Assembly (NCBI GenBank): GCA_000403255.2
Contig: KE159593.1
Location: 129,969 to 193,968 of the forward strand
Length of the DNA stretch: 64,000 nucleotides
Direction: 5' to 3'
DNA from: Lachnospiraceae bacterium 3-1
GTDB taxonomy: Bacteria > Bacillota > Clostridia > Lachnospirales > Lachnospiraceae
A program made the position numbers and the translations under genes. This document shows positions 53,262-61,999 of this stretch, piece by piece (position 1 is the stretch's first letter; each line of letters starts with the position of its first letter). The notes below the pieces were generated by a model. It was not told the origin of the DNA. It saw nothing but the letters and a program-made list of their open reading frames with translations, and searched no databases.

Positions 53262-53927
53262 ATGAAAAAAAAGTTTTCAAAATTAATTTATGCTTCTATG
53301 TTAAGCATTTGTATGCTCGCATCTTCGCTGAATGTAATGGCGGCACCGGCTGAATGTGAGGTGGAAGATTATAAAGCATCTGAATATTCGGGAGAATTTG
53401 AGAGTGAAGAAAGTTACAAAGAGTATGATTTGAGTGAAATTCCAAATGCTAATGAAGTGGATGAAATTATTGATTTTCTTCAATTAGGTAACAAGGAATT
53501 TGTTCAACAATCATCTGTTTTGAATATTGAAGACATCATAGCAGATGCGGATATTTCTACTTTTAGCAGCGATGTTTCAGGTTCTTTTACATCAGCCACA
53601 TTTGATACAGGAACTCCTGGTGTAACATGGTATTATGATGTTGATTATACTGTTTCCCCTCTGTCAAATGGAATTGGTTGGTACTTTAAGAGTGTAGATG
53701 TTACTTGTCATTATAAGAAAGGACTTTCATTATGGACATGGGCAAATACATGTAGCATTACTTGGAAAAAGGCAACCTATACTTTGTCACCATCTACAAA
53801 ACCTACTTCGCTGACTGTAGACATTACTTTGGATTTTTCAATTACAACGAATGCTACAGGTACAAAGCCTGTAACATATTCAGAAAACCATTCGCACACA
53901 ACTAAAGTAGAAAACATTCCTTTATAA
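53262..53927 (+). CDS. Secreted beta-rich partner protein
   Basis: A 221-residue exported protein: signal peptide ending near VMA-AP (~28), a strongly acidic Glu/Tyr pro-like region (30-95) and a beta-rich C-terminal domain (105-221) with WYYDVDYTVSPL and alternating Thr/Ser strands, plus two Cys (VDVTCHY, NTCSITW) that could pair. I do not recognise the family. The acidic segment could keep it inactive until processed. It follows its partner by 17 bases with its own GAGGAG site. Confidence 0.7.
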   Translation: MKKKFSKLIYASMLSICMLASSLNVMAAPAECEVEDYKASEYSGEFESEESYKEYDLSEIPNANEVDEIIDFLQLGNKEFVQQSSVLNIEDIIADADISTFSSDVSGSFTSATFDTGTPGVTWYYDVDYTVSPLSNGIGWYFKSVDVTCHYKKGLSLWTWANTCSITWKKATYTLSPSTKPTSLTVDITLDFSITTNATGTKPVTYSENHSHTTKVENIPL

Positions 53928-53943
53928 AATATGAGGTGGCTTT

Positions 53944-54144
53944 ATGGAGAAGATAAAAATAATATCAAAATTTACAGTGGTTTTTAGCGCATTAATCATG
54001 GTAATATCTTTTGGAATAGTAGTATTTAATGCCGATTACGGTATTCCATTAATCATTGGGGAAATTGGTGGTATTATTTTTATTATTTCAGCGATAATTA
54101 TAGCTATTGATGCAATCACTCAAATGGTGAACAAAAAAGAATAG
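53944..54144 (+). CDS. Two-helix membrane protein, putative immunity protein
   Basis: A 66-residue protein with two hydrophobic helices (about 8-28 and 34-56) and charged ends. Small 2-TM proteins at the end of bacteriocin operons often give self-immunity. It follows the secreted pair by 16 bases, with TGAGGTGG as ribosome site, and precedes the operon terminator. The immunity role is inferred from order and size. Confidence 0.65.
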   Translation: MEKIKIISKFTVVFSALIMVISFGIVVFNADYGIPLIIGEIGGIIFIISAIIIAIDAITQMVNKKE

Positions 54145-54145
54145 T

Positions 54146-54190
54146 AAATACCAGCTAACTTTGGAGCTTATAAGTTAGCTGGTATTTTTA
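54146..54190 (+). terminator. Strong terminator of the secreted-protein operon
   Basis: AAATACCAGCTAACT (54146-54160) pairs perfectly over 15 bp with AGTTAGCTGGTATTT (54173-54187), with a T run. Confidence 0.92.
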
Positions 54191-54960
54191 AATTATGCTA
54201 TGTATGTAATGTTATAAACAAATTATCGAAGTAGATGTTTAAAATCAATCTTATATGATATTCGTCATTGTAGCTTTCTCTTGGAAATAGTGAATAATGA
54301 TTAAAAAAGATTCAGTTCTTATTTATGGAGGACTGATTTTTTCAATTTTCAAGGTGGTATATATCAGCTATAAATAGTGCAATCTGGCACTCTGAAAACA
54401 ACTCCCTTTCAGTTATGATAGTTGCAGGCTTGAAAAAGCCAAAACAATTTTATAGGACACGCATACACCTGATTTTATTTTCGCCTTTTTATCCGTCTAT
54501 GCTTGCATGGGGATAAAGGGGTGGCAGAATCCCATTTCGTGCGAAGATGTGCCTGCAATGGATAACATTGTTGCCCGTGAAGGTATGGAGCAGAGGGTTG
54601 TGCCTACTGGTATGGCAACCAGAGGTAATGAGATAGAACGGCACCGGAATTTCAGCGAAAGCATTTTTCGGGAGTGGCTGCCTGCGGACTCTGTCTGGTT
54701 GGGCAAGACAGAGGCGCAGTGTGGGATCGCCGTCCCAGTGTATGTTACCCGGTTCGGGGACAAGCGAGAGCCAGTCTGATATTTTCAGATTGAACAGAGG
54801 GGTAATGTGGCGGAAACGCCACGTTATCCTCTGATACAGGCGAGCCTTGCAGTTATCAGATAACAGCAGACAAGGCTTTCCTGTATGAGAGGATAATGCC
54901 GGCAAAAAACTTCTCTTTTGTTTCAGTCAATGAGAATAGAAGAAAGAACAGGTGATTATC
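54191..54960. other. Cargo/recombination-module boundary with structured non-coding block
   Basis: The first part is AT-rich and holds a hairpin TCAGTTCT/AGGACTGA (54312-54336) with a T run. From ~54490 the sequence turns GC-richer. Frames at 54507-54779 (+) and 54489-54905 (-) overlap each other and lack ribosome sites. The block ends in a structured segment. It reads as conserved non-coding DNA of the recombination module. Confidence 0.5.
54796..54880 (+). ncRNA. Structured segment upstream of the recombination operon
   Basis: CAGAGGGGTAATGTGGCG pairs with CGCCACGTTATCCTCTG around a GAAA tetraloop (54795-54834, few mismatches). It is followed by a nested hairpin in which GCCTTG and CAAGGC enclose the perfect GTTATC-A-GATAAC. 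Two adjacent stable hairpins with a GNRA loop suggest a regulatory RNA or leader; a DNA site used in recombination is also possible. Confidence 0.45.
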
Positions 54961-55389
54961 ATGTGCAGTAATGTGAAAAGTTTTGAGGTCGGCTTGCTTG
55001 TGCATCCGGCAGTCATGTTTATGAACTCCAACAAGTCAGAAAGCAATATCCGCCAGATCATTCAGCAGAACCGTCAGAAGTGCAGCTTGGCAGGGATAGC
55101 ACTGATGAATGAAACCATCGTCAATAAGGGACCGAACAGGGATATTGACCGTGATGCGGTAAATATGCTGATTAACCATCTGATTACCGGGCAGTATGAT
55201 ACGGTTGTCGTGGAAAACATGGATGATATAACAGCGGACGAGTCCGATCTGGAAGAATTTATGTATGATGCTGCAAACATTGGTGTCGGATTTTTTGAGC
55301 TTTCTACCATGCAGTACCATATGTACGATACAACAAAGTGTCCTGCCGACAGGGAAAGACCGATATGGGGAGGGAGTAAGTGCTGTTGA
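54961..55389 (+). CDS. Degenerate resolvase-fold protein
   Basis: A 142-residue protein that follows the N-terminal resolvase pattern of the large serine recombinases nearby: DRDAVNMLINHLITGQYDTV, VVENMDDITADESDLEEFMY, ANIGVGFFEL. The catalytic YVRLS is replaced by MFMNS and the SRFGR arginines by DDITADE, so it should be inactive as a recombinase. It may be a directionality or structural partner. ATG 54961 follows AGGTGATT. It overlaps the MazF-like gene. Confidence 0.65.
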   Translation: MCSNVKSFEVGLLVHPAVMFMNSNKSESNIRQIIQQNRQKCSLAGIALMNETIVNKGPNRDIDRDAVNMLINHLITGQYDTVVVENMDDITADESDLEEFMYDAANIGVGFFELSTMQYHMYDTTKCPADRERPIWGGSKCC

Positions 55390-55757
55390 TGAAGATAAGG
55401 AGAGGCGACATTCTGTATGTCGATTTGGGCATACAGTATCAGGGAAGTACGCAGGGCGGTATGCGCCCTGTGGTGGTGGTCAGTAACAATATGGCAAACA
55501 GGCACAGCACAGTCTTAACGGTAGTTCCGCTGTCTACAAAGATATATAAAAAACGGAATCTGCCCACGCATGTATTCATATCGTTGTATAAGACGGAGGG
55601 GCTGGATCAGCACAGCATCGCATTATGCGAACAGGTAACAGCGCTGAACTTTGACCGTATCATAGAATACATGGGAAAGGTCGATGAAGAAACGCTCGGC
55701 AGGATCACGGAGGGCGTACAGGTGCAGGTAGGCGTGTTTGACAGATACAACAAATAG
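55380..55757 (+). CDS. MazF/PemK-type toxin
   Basis: A 125-residue MazF-family endoribonuclease-like protein: RRGDILYVDLGIQYQGSTQG, GMRPVVVVSNN, LTVVPLST and the C-terminal helix LGRITEGVQVQVGV. The conserved RGD and RP residues are present. GTG 55380 lies just after GGGAGGGAG; ATG 55389 is an alternative. No separate antitoxin is recognisable; the overlapping upstream resolvase-like gene occupies the usual antitoxin position. Such solitary MazF genes recur beside triple recombinases. Confidence 0.82.
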   Translation: MLLMKIRRGDILYVDLGIQYQGSTQGGMRPVVVVSNNMANRHSTVLTVVPLSTKIYKKRNLPTHVFISLYKTEGLDQHSIALCEQVTALNFDRIIEYMGKVDEETLGRITEGVQVQVGVFDRYNK

Positions 55758-55773
55758 GGAAAAGGTGGTAAAT

Positions 55774-55914
55774 ATGATTAAGGTAAGACATTTTGCAGCA
55801 GCAGGCGTGTTTTTGGCTTTATCGGTACTTGCCGTTTCAGGACTGGCTGTTTCCGCAAAGAGAAAGACATACGGACGTATGCGCTGGAACGATAACGATG
55901 ACAGAAGATGGTAA
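55774..55914 (+). CDS. Small membrane/secreted peptide, 46 aa
   Basis: A 46-residue peptide with a hydrophobic N-terminal signal or anchor (FAAAGVFLALSVLAVSGLAV) and a basic tail rich in Arg, Asp and Trp ending DDRRW. ATG 55774 follows AAAAGGTGG. A longer 71-codon frame at 55793 in another frame has no ribosome site and is rejected in its favour. The function is unknown. Confidence 0.6.
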   Translation: MIKVRHFAAAGVFLALSVLAVSGLAVSAKRKTYGRMRWNDNDDRRW

Positions 55915-56050
55915 ATTTAAGAAACAGGGTAAATCATTACAAAGCCGGGCAGATGTCCGGCTGTTTACATATTTGTCCGTTTTGGGGCAGCGTATGTCAT
56001 TCAGATAAATTGCTGGATGGAGGATTGCAGGACGAAAGGAGCATGTAAAG

Positions 56051-56449
56051 ATGGGCTTTACAAAATTGGAACTGGTTCAGTTCTTTGACGGGCTGACAGA
56101 GCTTGTCAGTGAGGAAAACAGGGGAAAAGCCAGAGTCCAGATACGGAAATTTTTACTTGAATTTGAAAAGAGTTACCAGTATGAGGATGCAGTAACGCAG
56201 AGGAATGTGCCGTACATTCCGCCTTACTACATACCCGCAATGCCGCAGGCTGTACAGGAGGAAATCAGGGAAAAGCTGTCTGCAAAGCTGACAGGGCAGG
56301 GGGAAAATGCCACTGAACGGATAGAACAGTTCATGCGTTCACAGATCTATGACCTGAAAGGACTGATTGACATTAAGGAGTATGTGGCGTGGGTAGACAA
56401 AGAGATATACAGGAATTTCCAAAAAAGGCTTGAAGCAAGCAGGGAATAG
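56051..56449 (+). CDS. Hypothetical protein of the recombination module
   Basis: A 132-residue cytosolic helical protein (GFTKLELVQFFDGLTELV, RGKARVQIRKFLLEFEKS, then a Pro/Tyr-rich stretch VPYIPPYYIPAMP at ~53-66 and two further helices). I do not recognise the family. The start has GAAAGGAGCATGTAAAG upstream. It sits in the gene string leading to the serine recombinases. Confidence 0.65.
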   Translation: MGFTKLELVQFFDGLTELVSEENRGKARVQIRKFLLEFEKSYQYEDAVTQRNVPYIPPYYIPAMPQAVQEEIREKLSAKLTGQGENATERIEQFMRSQIYDLKGLIDIKEYVAWVDKEIYRNFQKRLEASRE

Positions 56450-56536
56450 GGAACCTTCCATGACCGGATGCGTCCGGTTTTTACATAGCCGTCCGCATAA
56501 CAGCAGGTGGCAATTTTTTTCATGGAGGTTTGTTGA

Positions 56537-56785
56537 ATGACAGCAGAAGATCATAGAAAGTTTCTTGAGATGGATTTTTCAGACGCAAAACTGGAGGAAC
56601 TGGCTGATATAGGGAAAATCCGCATAGACAGGAAGAAAAGCGTGGAGGAAAAAAAGCGCCAGTATCTCAATCAGGTAAAAAATCCTTATCTGGTTAAGGT
56701 GGGGGACACAATGGTAAAGATACGGTTTGCCAATAACGGCGTGTCATTTGAGGATGCGTTTGAAAACCTCTTACTGATGGCGTAG
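56537..56785 (+). CDS. Small element protein (DUF6870-like)
   Basis: An 82-residue protein whose pattern (FLEMDFSDAKLEELADI, then NPYLVKVGDTMVKIRFANN and SFEDAFENLLLMA) resembles a small family I recall as DUF6870, found next to recombinases in Firmicutes elements. The function is unknown. ATG 56537 follows TGGAGGT. Confidence 0.65.
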   Translation: MTAEDHRKFLEMDFSDAKLEELADIGKIRIDRKKSVEEKKRQYLNQVKNPYLVKVGDTMVKIRFANNGVSFEDAFENLLLMA

Positions 56786-56955
56786 AAAAAATAAAAAAAG
56801 TCGTGGAAAATCCTATGAAAGTGTGTTATGATGTAATCCAGAGAAAGGGCAGGCTGCAAGGAAACTGTGAGAAAGGCTCCTTGCAGCCCGGCTTGGACAT
56901 ATCTATATTACTGGGATTTGTTCCGACTTAAAAATCATTTAAGGAGGAACAGGTT
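56786..56955 (+). promoter_or_regulatory. Leader of the recombinase operon with hairpin
   Basis: A promoter candidate with -10 TATGAT (56827-56832) precedes a perfect 10-bp stem GGCTGCAAGG/CCTTGCAGCC (56852-56861 and 56879-56888). The recombinase start follows 68 bases later after AAGGAGG. No T tract follows, so a leader structure is more likely than a terminator. Confidence 0.5.
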
Positions 56956-58632
56956 ATGGGTAATATCCAGAAAATCAGAAAAATATTTCATGCAGCTATT
57001 TATGTGAGGCTGTCAAAAGAGGATGGCGATGTTGCGGATGCAGGCAAAAAGGAAAGCAACAGCATATCCAATCAGAAATCCCTTATCAGAGATTTTTTAA
57101 GAGACAAGGAAGATATTGAAATCGTGTCGGAGCGGGTGGACGACGGGTATTCCGGTTCCAATTTTGAGCGTCCCCAGTTTAAGTTGATGATGGAAGATAT
57201 AAAAAGGGGCATTGTTGACTGTGTGGTAGTAAAGGACTTATCCCGTTTTGGACGTGAGTATATTGATTCGGGCAAGTATATCGAAAGGCTGTTCCCGGCT
57301 CTTGGAGTGCGCTTTATTGCAGTGAATGACCATATAGACAGCCTTGAGGACGGACGTGACGACATCGTGGTTCCGTTCAAGAACCTGATGAATGATGCGT
57401 ACTGCCGTGACATTTCCATAAAGATCAGGAGCCATCTGGAAGTCAAAAGAAAAAATGGCGATTACATAGGGGCATTTACCCCGTATGGTTATTTAAAGGA
57501 TGAACAGGATAAGAACAGGCTTGTGCCGGATACCTATGCGGCAGGGATTGTAAAAGAAATCTTCCGCATGAAGCTCGGCGGCATGAGCCAGACTGCCATT
57601 GCAGATTACCTAAATGACCATGACGTATTATCCCCTATGGAATATAAGCACAGTCTTGGAATCCGCATACAGGACAATTTCAAGACACATGAACAGGCGG
57701 AATGGAGCGCCATGTCCGTCCGAAGAATCCTTGAAAATGAGGTCTACAAAGGGACGCTGGTGCAGGGAAAGCACACCACGCCGAACCACAAGGTAAAAAA
57801 GCTGGTGGATAAGCCGGAAGAAGAATGGGTGCGCATTGAGAAAAACCATACACCCATTATCGGGGAAAGGGACTTTGCACTTGTACAGAAACTGCTTGGC
57901 ATGGATACACGCACGTCCCCTTATGAGACAGAGGTATATGTGCTGTCAGGGATTGCAGTGTGCGGGGACTGCGGTGCGCCCATGATCAAGAGGGATGTCC
58001 CGGCAGGCGGAAAGGTATACTCCTATTATATCTGTTCACGGAACAATGCAACAAAGGAGTGCAGCACACACCGTATTCCGAGGGAAAAACTGGAGTCCCT
58101 TGTGCTTGGGGTATTGCAGGCGCATATCCAGAACATTCTTGACATGAAGCGTATCCTTGCATATGTCGATACGGTGCCTTTTCAGGAGCTTGACATTCAG
58201 GAACTTGAAAACCGCAGGGAGGCAAAGGAGCAGGAAATACAGCGCTGCAAGGAAATGAGGAACCTCCTTTATGAAGATTTGAAGGAAGGGGTTGTATCAA
58301 AAGAGGACTATGCGGAACTGTATGAGGGATACAATGCAAAACGGAGAAAAGCGGAAGAGGCAGTGCGGGCAATCCAGCGTGAGATCAGGGACATTCTGGA
58401 ATCAAAGACGGAAAAGTACCAGTGGCTTGATTATTTCACGGAACACCAGAACATAGACCGACTGACAAGGACGGCGGTTGTGGAGCTGGTTGACAGGGTA
58501 AAGGTTTTTGACAAGAAGCATATCGAGGTAGTGTTCCAGTTTGATGACTGTTACCAGTCCATGATGAAACAGATAGAAACAACGGGATGCGCTGTTTCCG
58601 TGGAGACGGCAGGAAGGAAGGAGGTCGTATAG
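56956..58632 (+). CDS. Large serine recombinase 1
   Basis: A 558-residue site-specific recombinase. The catalytic domain (1-150) has Ser20 in YVRLS, DDGYSGSNFERP, KDLSRFGREYI; the recombinase domain (~165-270) and zinc ribbon (CGDCG, CSTH at ~340-375) follow, then a coiled coil (~395-480). All catalytic residues look intact. It is the first of three consecutive recombinases, its stop two bases ahead of the next start region. Such enzymes cut and rejoin element ends; the division of labour among the three is unknown. Confidence 0.93.
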   Translation: MGNIQKIRKIFHAAIYVRLSKEDGDVADAGKKESNSISNQKSLIRDFLRDKEDIEIVSERVDDGYSGSNFERPQFKLMMEDIKRGIVDCVVVKDLSRFGREYIDSGKYIERLFPALGVRFIAVNDHIDSLEDGRDDIVVPFKNLMNDAYCRDISIKIRSHLEVKRKNGDYIGAFTPYGYLKDEQDKNRLVPDTYAAGIVKEIFRMKLGGMSQTAIADYLNDHDVLSPMEYKHSLGIRIQDNFKTHEQAEWSAMSVRRILENEVYKGTLVQGKHTTPNHKVKKLVDKPEEEWVRIEKNHTPIIGERDFALVQKLLGMDTRTSPYETEVYVLSGIAVCGDCGAPMIKRDVPAGGKVYSYYICSRNNATKECSTHRIPREKLESLVLGVLQAHIQNILDMKRILAYVDTVPFQELDIQELENRREAKEQEIQRCKEMRNLLYEDLKEGVVSKEDYAELYEGYNAKRRKAEEAVRAIQREIRDILESKTEKYQWLDYFTEHQNIDRLTRTAVVELVDRVKVFDKKHIEVVFQFDDCYQSMMKQIETTGCAVSVETAGRKEVV

Positions 58633-58633
58633 C

Positions 58634-60334
58634 ATGGCAAGGAAATCAAGGAAAACGGATTTTGTAAATGCAGGGACGACAGCCGCCGATGCTGCCAGTG
58701 TGAAAGCGGAGCATGAAGCAGAGGCAAAGCGTCCGGTTTACAGGGCAGGGCTGTATGCACGTCTTTCGTTTGAGAGTGGCGCAAACAGGGAGCGCAATAC
58801 GATTGAGACACAGATGGAGTTTTTAAAGAAGTTTGTTGACCAGACCACGGACATTGTGGTGGAAAAGGAATACTTCGACATTTCAAAAACAGGAACGGAC
58901 TTTGAGCGGTCAGGATTTGACGAGATGATGCAGGACGTCCGCAGCAGCCGTATCAACTGTATCATAGTAAAAGACCTGTCAAGGCTTGGCAGGAATTACG
59001 TTGAGGCAGGAAACTACATTGAAAGGGTGTTCCCGTTTTTTGAGGTGCGGTTTATTGCAGTTACGGACGGGTACGACTCCGAACAGGGGGAAGCCGGGCT
59101 TGCGGTCTGCATGTCAAACATCTTTAATGAGTATTATTCAAGGGATCTTGGGAAAAAAATCAAGGCGGCAGCCCGGAGCAACTGGGCAAAGGGAAGATGC
59201 GTGGCAGGCAACCTTGCCTACGGTCTGAAAAGGAACCCGGCTGACAGGTATCAGATCATCCATGACGAAGAAACAGCCCCTAATGTGGTGCGTATGTTTG
59301 AGATGTTCCTTGACGGTGCGACGTATGCAGAGATAGCGGCAGCGTTTAACAGGGAAGGGCTGCTGAATCCGAGGGCTTACAAACGGTTCAAGAGTACAGG
59401 ACAGATACCGGACACATTTGACATCAGGTGGCAGACAAACAGCATCCCTAAATTTCTCAGCAACCGTTATTATGCGGGGGACAGCGTGCATGGGCAGCAC
59501 ACCAACGATTCCTTCAGGGAAAAACACCAGCAGAGGGAGCCGGAGGAAAACTGGATCATTGTTGAGAACACGCATGAGCCGATAGTGTCAAAAGAAATTT
59601 TTGAGAAGGCACAGCAGGAAATGGAAAGGCGGAAGGCAGCGCATAAAGCCGCAAAGTCTCCGGGGAAATACAGTGTGTCAGACCGTAATTTCTTCGGGAA
59701 AAAGATAGTCTGTGCAGACTGCGGAAAGACCATGTACCTTCAGCGGAGCGGGACAGACAAGGCAGCTTTCAACTGCGGCACACATTTTTTAAAGAAAAAG
59801 TGCTTTTCACACAGGATTTATGATACGGATGTTTATGAAAAAGTGCTGAAACTGATCCATACGCACATGAATGTGTACCTTGACAAAGTGGCAATGATAC
59901 GGAGGCTGAACGCAAGGCAGGAAAGCATTGAAAGGTATGATGTCATCGGAAAGGAAATACGCAAGTGCCATAAGGAGCTGGACAGTCTTGCAGCGAATAA
60001 GGAAAGGCTCTATGAGGACTATGTGAGCCATATCATTGATGCGGAGCAGTATGAAGCCTTTAAGGAACAGGACGGGGTAAAGGAAAGGAGCCTGCAGGCG
60101 AGGATTGTGGAACTATCCGAATACAGGGCGGGATATTCCATAAACTTCCAGACCGATAAGGAATGGGAGAAAGTGATTGACACCTACCGTGACAAGCGGA
60201 AACTGACAAAGAAGATGGTGGACGCCTTTGTGGAGAAGATAGAAGTCGGGGCAGACCGCAGACTTACCGTTCACCTGTATTATGATGACATGCTGGAAAA
60301 GCTGGCTGCTTATGCAAAGGAAAGGGAGGCATGA
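58634..60334 (+). CDS. Large serine recombinase 2
   Basis: A 566-residue recombinase with a ~35-residue Ala/Lys-rich N-terminal extension, Ser45 in YARLS, KTGTDFERSGFDEM, KDLSRLGRNYVEAG, a recombinase domain, a zinc ribbon (CADCG, CGTH) and a coiled-coil tail. It lacks the DDGYSG motif form of its neighbours (here FDISKTG). It follows recombinase 1 immediately and overlaps the start region of recombinase 3. Confidence 0.93.
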   Translation: MARKSRKTDFVNAGTTAADAASVKAEHEAEAKRPVYRAGLYARLSFESGANRERNTIETQMEFLKKFVDQTTDIVVEKEYFDISKTGTDFERSGFDEMMQDVRSSRINCIIVKDLSRLGRNYVEAGNYIERVFPFFEVRFIAVTDGYDSEQGEAGLAVCMSNIFNEYYSRDLGKKIKAAARSNWAKGRCVAGNLAYGLKRNPADRYQIIHDEETAPNVVRMFEMFLDGATYAEIAAAFNREGLLNPRAYKRFKSTGQIPDTFDIRWQTNSIPKFLSNRYYAGDSVHGQHTNDSFREKHQQREPEENWIIVENTHEPIVSKEIFEKAQQEMERRKAAHKAAKSPGKYSVSDRNFFGKKIVCADCGKTMYLQRSGTDKAAFNCGTHFLKKKCFSHRIYDTDVYEKVLKLIHTHMNVYLDKVAMIRRLNARQESIERYDVIGKEIRKCHKELDSLAANKERLYEDYVSHIIDAEQYEAFKEQDGVKERSLQARIVELSEYRAGYSINFQTDKEWEKVIDTYRDKRKLTKKMVDAFVEKIEVGADRRLTVHLYYDDMLEKLAAYAKEREA

Positions 60335-60335
60335 A

Positions 60336-61976
60336 ATGGGAAATAGAAAAGCAATCGCAATGTATATCCGCCTCTCTGACGAGGACGGGAACGTGGACGG
60401 CTGTGCAAAGACGGAGAGCAACAGCATAACCGCACAGCGTAACCTGATTGAATCCTATATCAGAAGCAGGGAAGAATTCAAGGGCTGTCCGGTCATGGAA
60501 TATGTGGACGACGGATGGAGCGGCACCAATTTCCAAAGACCGCAGTTTAAAATGATGATGGAAGATGCCAGGCAGGGCAGTTTCAGTATCATTATCGTAA
60601 AGGATTTTTCAAGGTTTGGGCGTGACCATCTGGAAGTCGGGAATTTCCTTGAAAGGATACTGCCCGTATTGCAGATACGTTTTATCTCCGTAAATGACAG
60701 CTTTGACAGCATGGAGTGCCGTGGAATGACAGGCGGCATGAGCGTTGCACTGAAAAATATACTCAATTCCATGTACAGCAGGGACCTGTCCGTAAAAGTG
60801 AGGACGGCGATGGATACGAGGGCGGCAAGAGGGGAATATGTGTCATCTTTTGCCGCATACGGATACTGCAAGAACCCGGAGGACAAACACCAGCTTGTGC
60901 CTGATCCGGAGGCGGCGGAGATTGTAAGGCTCATATTCACAATGGCAGCGGAGGGTAAGACAAAATCAGAGATTACCCGCTACCTGAATGAGAACCATGT
61001 CACGACACCCATAGAGCATATCAGGAAAAACGGCGTGAACAAAACGGCATACCACGAAAAAGGCATCAAGCTGTGGACCACCACAAGCATCGGGGACATG
61101 CTCAAGAATGAGGTTTATCTTGGAAAAACCATATGGAATAAAACCAGCCGCCCGCACGTCGGCGCCAGACGGAAGATAAAAAATGACCGTTCGGAATGGC
61201 AGATTGTGGAGGGGACACATGAACCTCTCGTGTCACAGGAACTGTTTGACAGGGCAAACGAAAAGGCATTTACGCATATTCCAAAGAAAATCGTAAAAAG
61301 CAGGAAACCTTCCCCTTTGCTGTTCTGTCCATACTGTGACAGATACATGAGTTTCGGGGGCGGCAGACACCTGAATTACCGCTGCTCGCAGGCAAGCAAG
61401 ACCGGAATAAAGGAATGTGCGGAAAGCAAAATCAACCGTGAGCTTTTGGAAAATCTCATTCTTACCTGTACGAAGGAAATGGCAAATCTCCTGTCGGCAG
61501 ACATGGAACGCAGGAAAAAGCAGTGGTCGGAAAGCCAGAGGTTAGCGGACGAAGCAGAGACGCTCCAAAACGAGAAGGCAAGACTTTCCGCAAGGAAGTT
61601 TACCATCTATGATGATTACCGCAGCGGGAACAGCAGCAGGGAGAAATATTTGCATGACCTTGAACAGATACGGGTACGGCTTGCAGAGATTGAAACACTG
61701 ATCCCCGGCTTGGAACAGCAGATAAAAGAAGCGGATAAGAAAATGGAAGGCGTGAACGAGACAGAGAACAATCTTGCGGACATAGTGGCGTTACAGTCTT
61801 TTGACAAGGAAATATTGTCAAAGGTCATTGAAAGGGTATACGTCTATGGAGCGGACAGGGTAGAGATTATCTGGAAAACAGACGACATTTTCTTTTCAGA
61901 TGAAATGCCGGAGAAACGGAAAGTAATCAATCCGGCAGAAATGCCGCTGATGAATGAAACACCAGCAGGGGCATAG
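60336..61976 (+). CDS. Large serine recombinase 3
   Basis: A 546-residue recombinase with Ser14 in YIRLS, DDGWSGTNFQRP, KDFSRFGRDHLEVG, a recombinase domain, a zinc ribbon (CPYCDRY, CSQ.. GIKECAE) and a coiled-coil region. I chose ATG 60336 after GGGAGG; the frame opens at 60282 inside recombinase 2. It is the last gene of the module, so the element's right end should lie close after 61976. Confidence 0.93.
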   Translation: MGNRKAIAMYIRLSDEDGNVDGCAKTESNSITAQRNLIESYIRSREEFKGCPVMEYVDDGWSGTNFQRPQFKMMMEDARQGSFSIIIVKDFSRFGRDHLEVGNFLERILPVLQIRFISVNDSFDSMECRGMTGGMSVALKNILNSMYSRDLSVKVRTAMDTRAARGEYVSSFAAYGYCKNPEDKHQLVPDPEAAEIVRLIFTMAAEGKTKSEITRYLNENHVTTPIEHIRKNGVNKTAYHEKGIKLWTTTSIGDMLKNEVYLGKTIWNKTSRPHVGARRKIKNDRSEWQIVEGTHEPLVSQELFDRANEKAFTHIPKKIVKSRKPSPLLFCPYCDRYMSFGGGRHLNYRCSQASKTGIKECAESKINRELLENLILTCTKEMANLLSADMERRKKQWSESQRLADEAETLQNEKARLSARKFTIYDDYRSGNSSREKYLHDLEQIRVRLAEIETLIPGLEQQIKEADKKMEGVNETENNLADIVALQSFDKEILSKVIERVYVYGADRVEIIWKTDDIFFSDEMPEKRKVINPAEMPLMNETPAGA

Positions 61977-61999
61977 CAGAGCAGGAAAGTAACAGGCAG

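Noticed and set aside
54489-54905. 138-codon minus and 90-codon plus frames in the boundary block
   Set aside because: They overlap each other on opposite strands, lack ribosome sites and sit in a hairpin-rich segment. I annotate the block as non-coding, with some doubt about the plus frame.
55793-56008. 71-codon frame after the MazF-like gene
   Set aside because: A 46-codon frame at 55774 in another frame has a good ribosome site and a clear signal-type sequence; the longer frame is its shadow.
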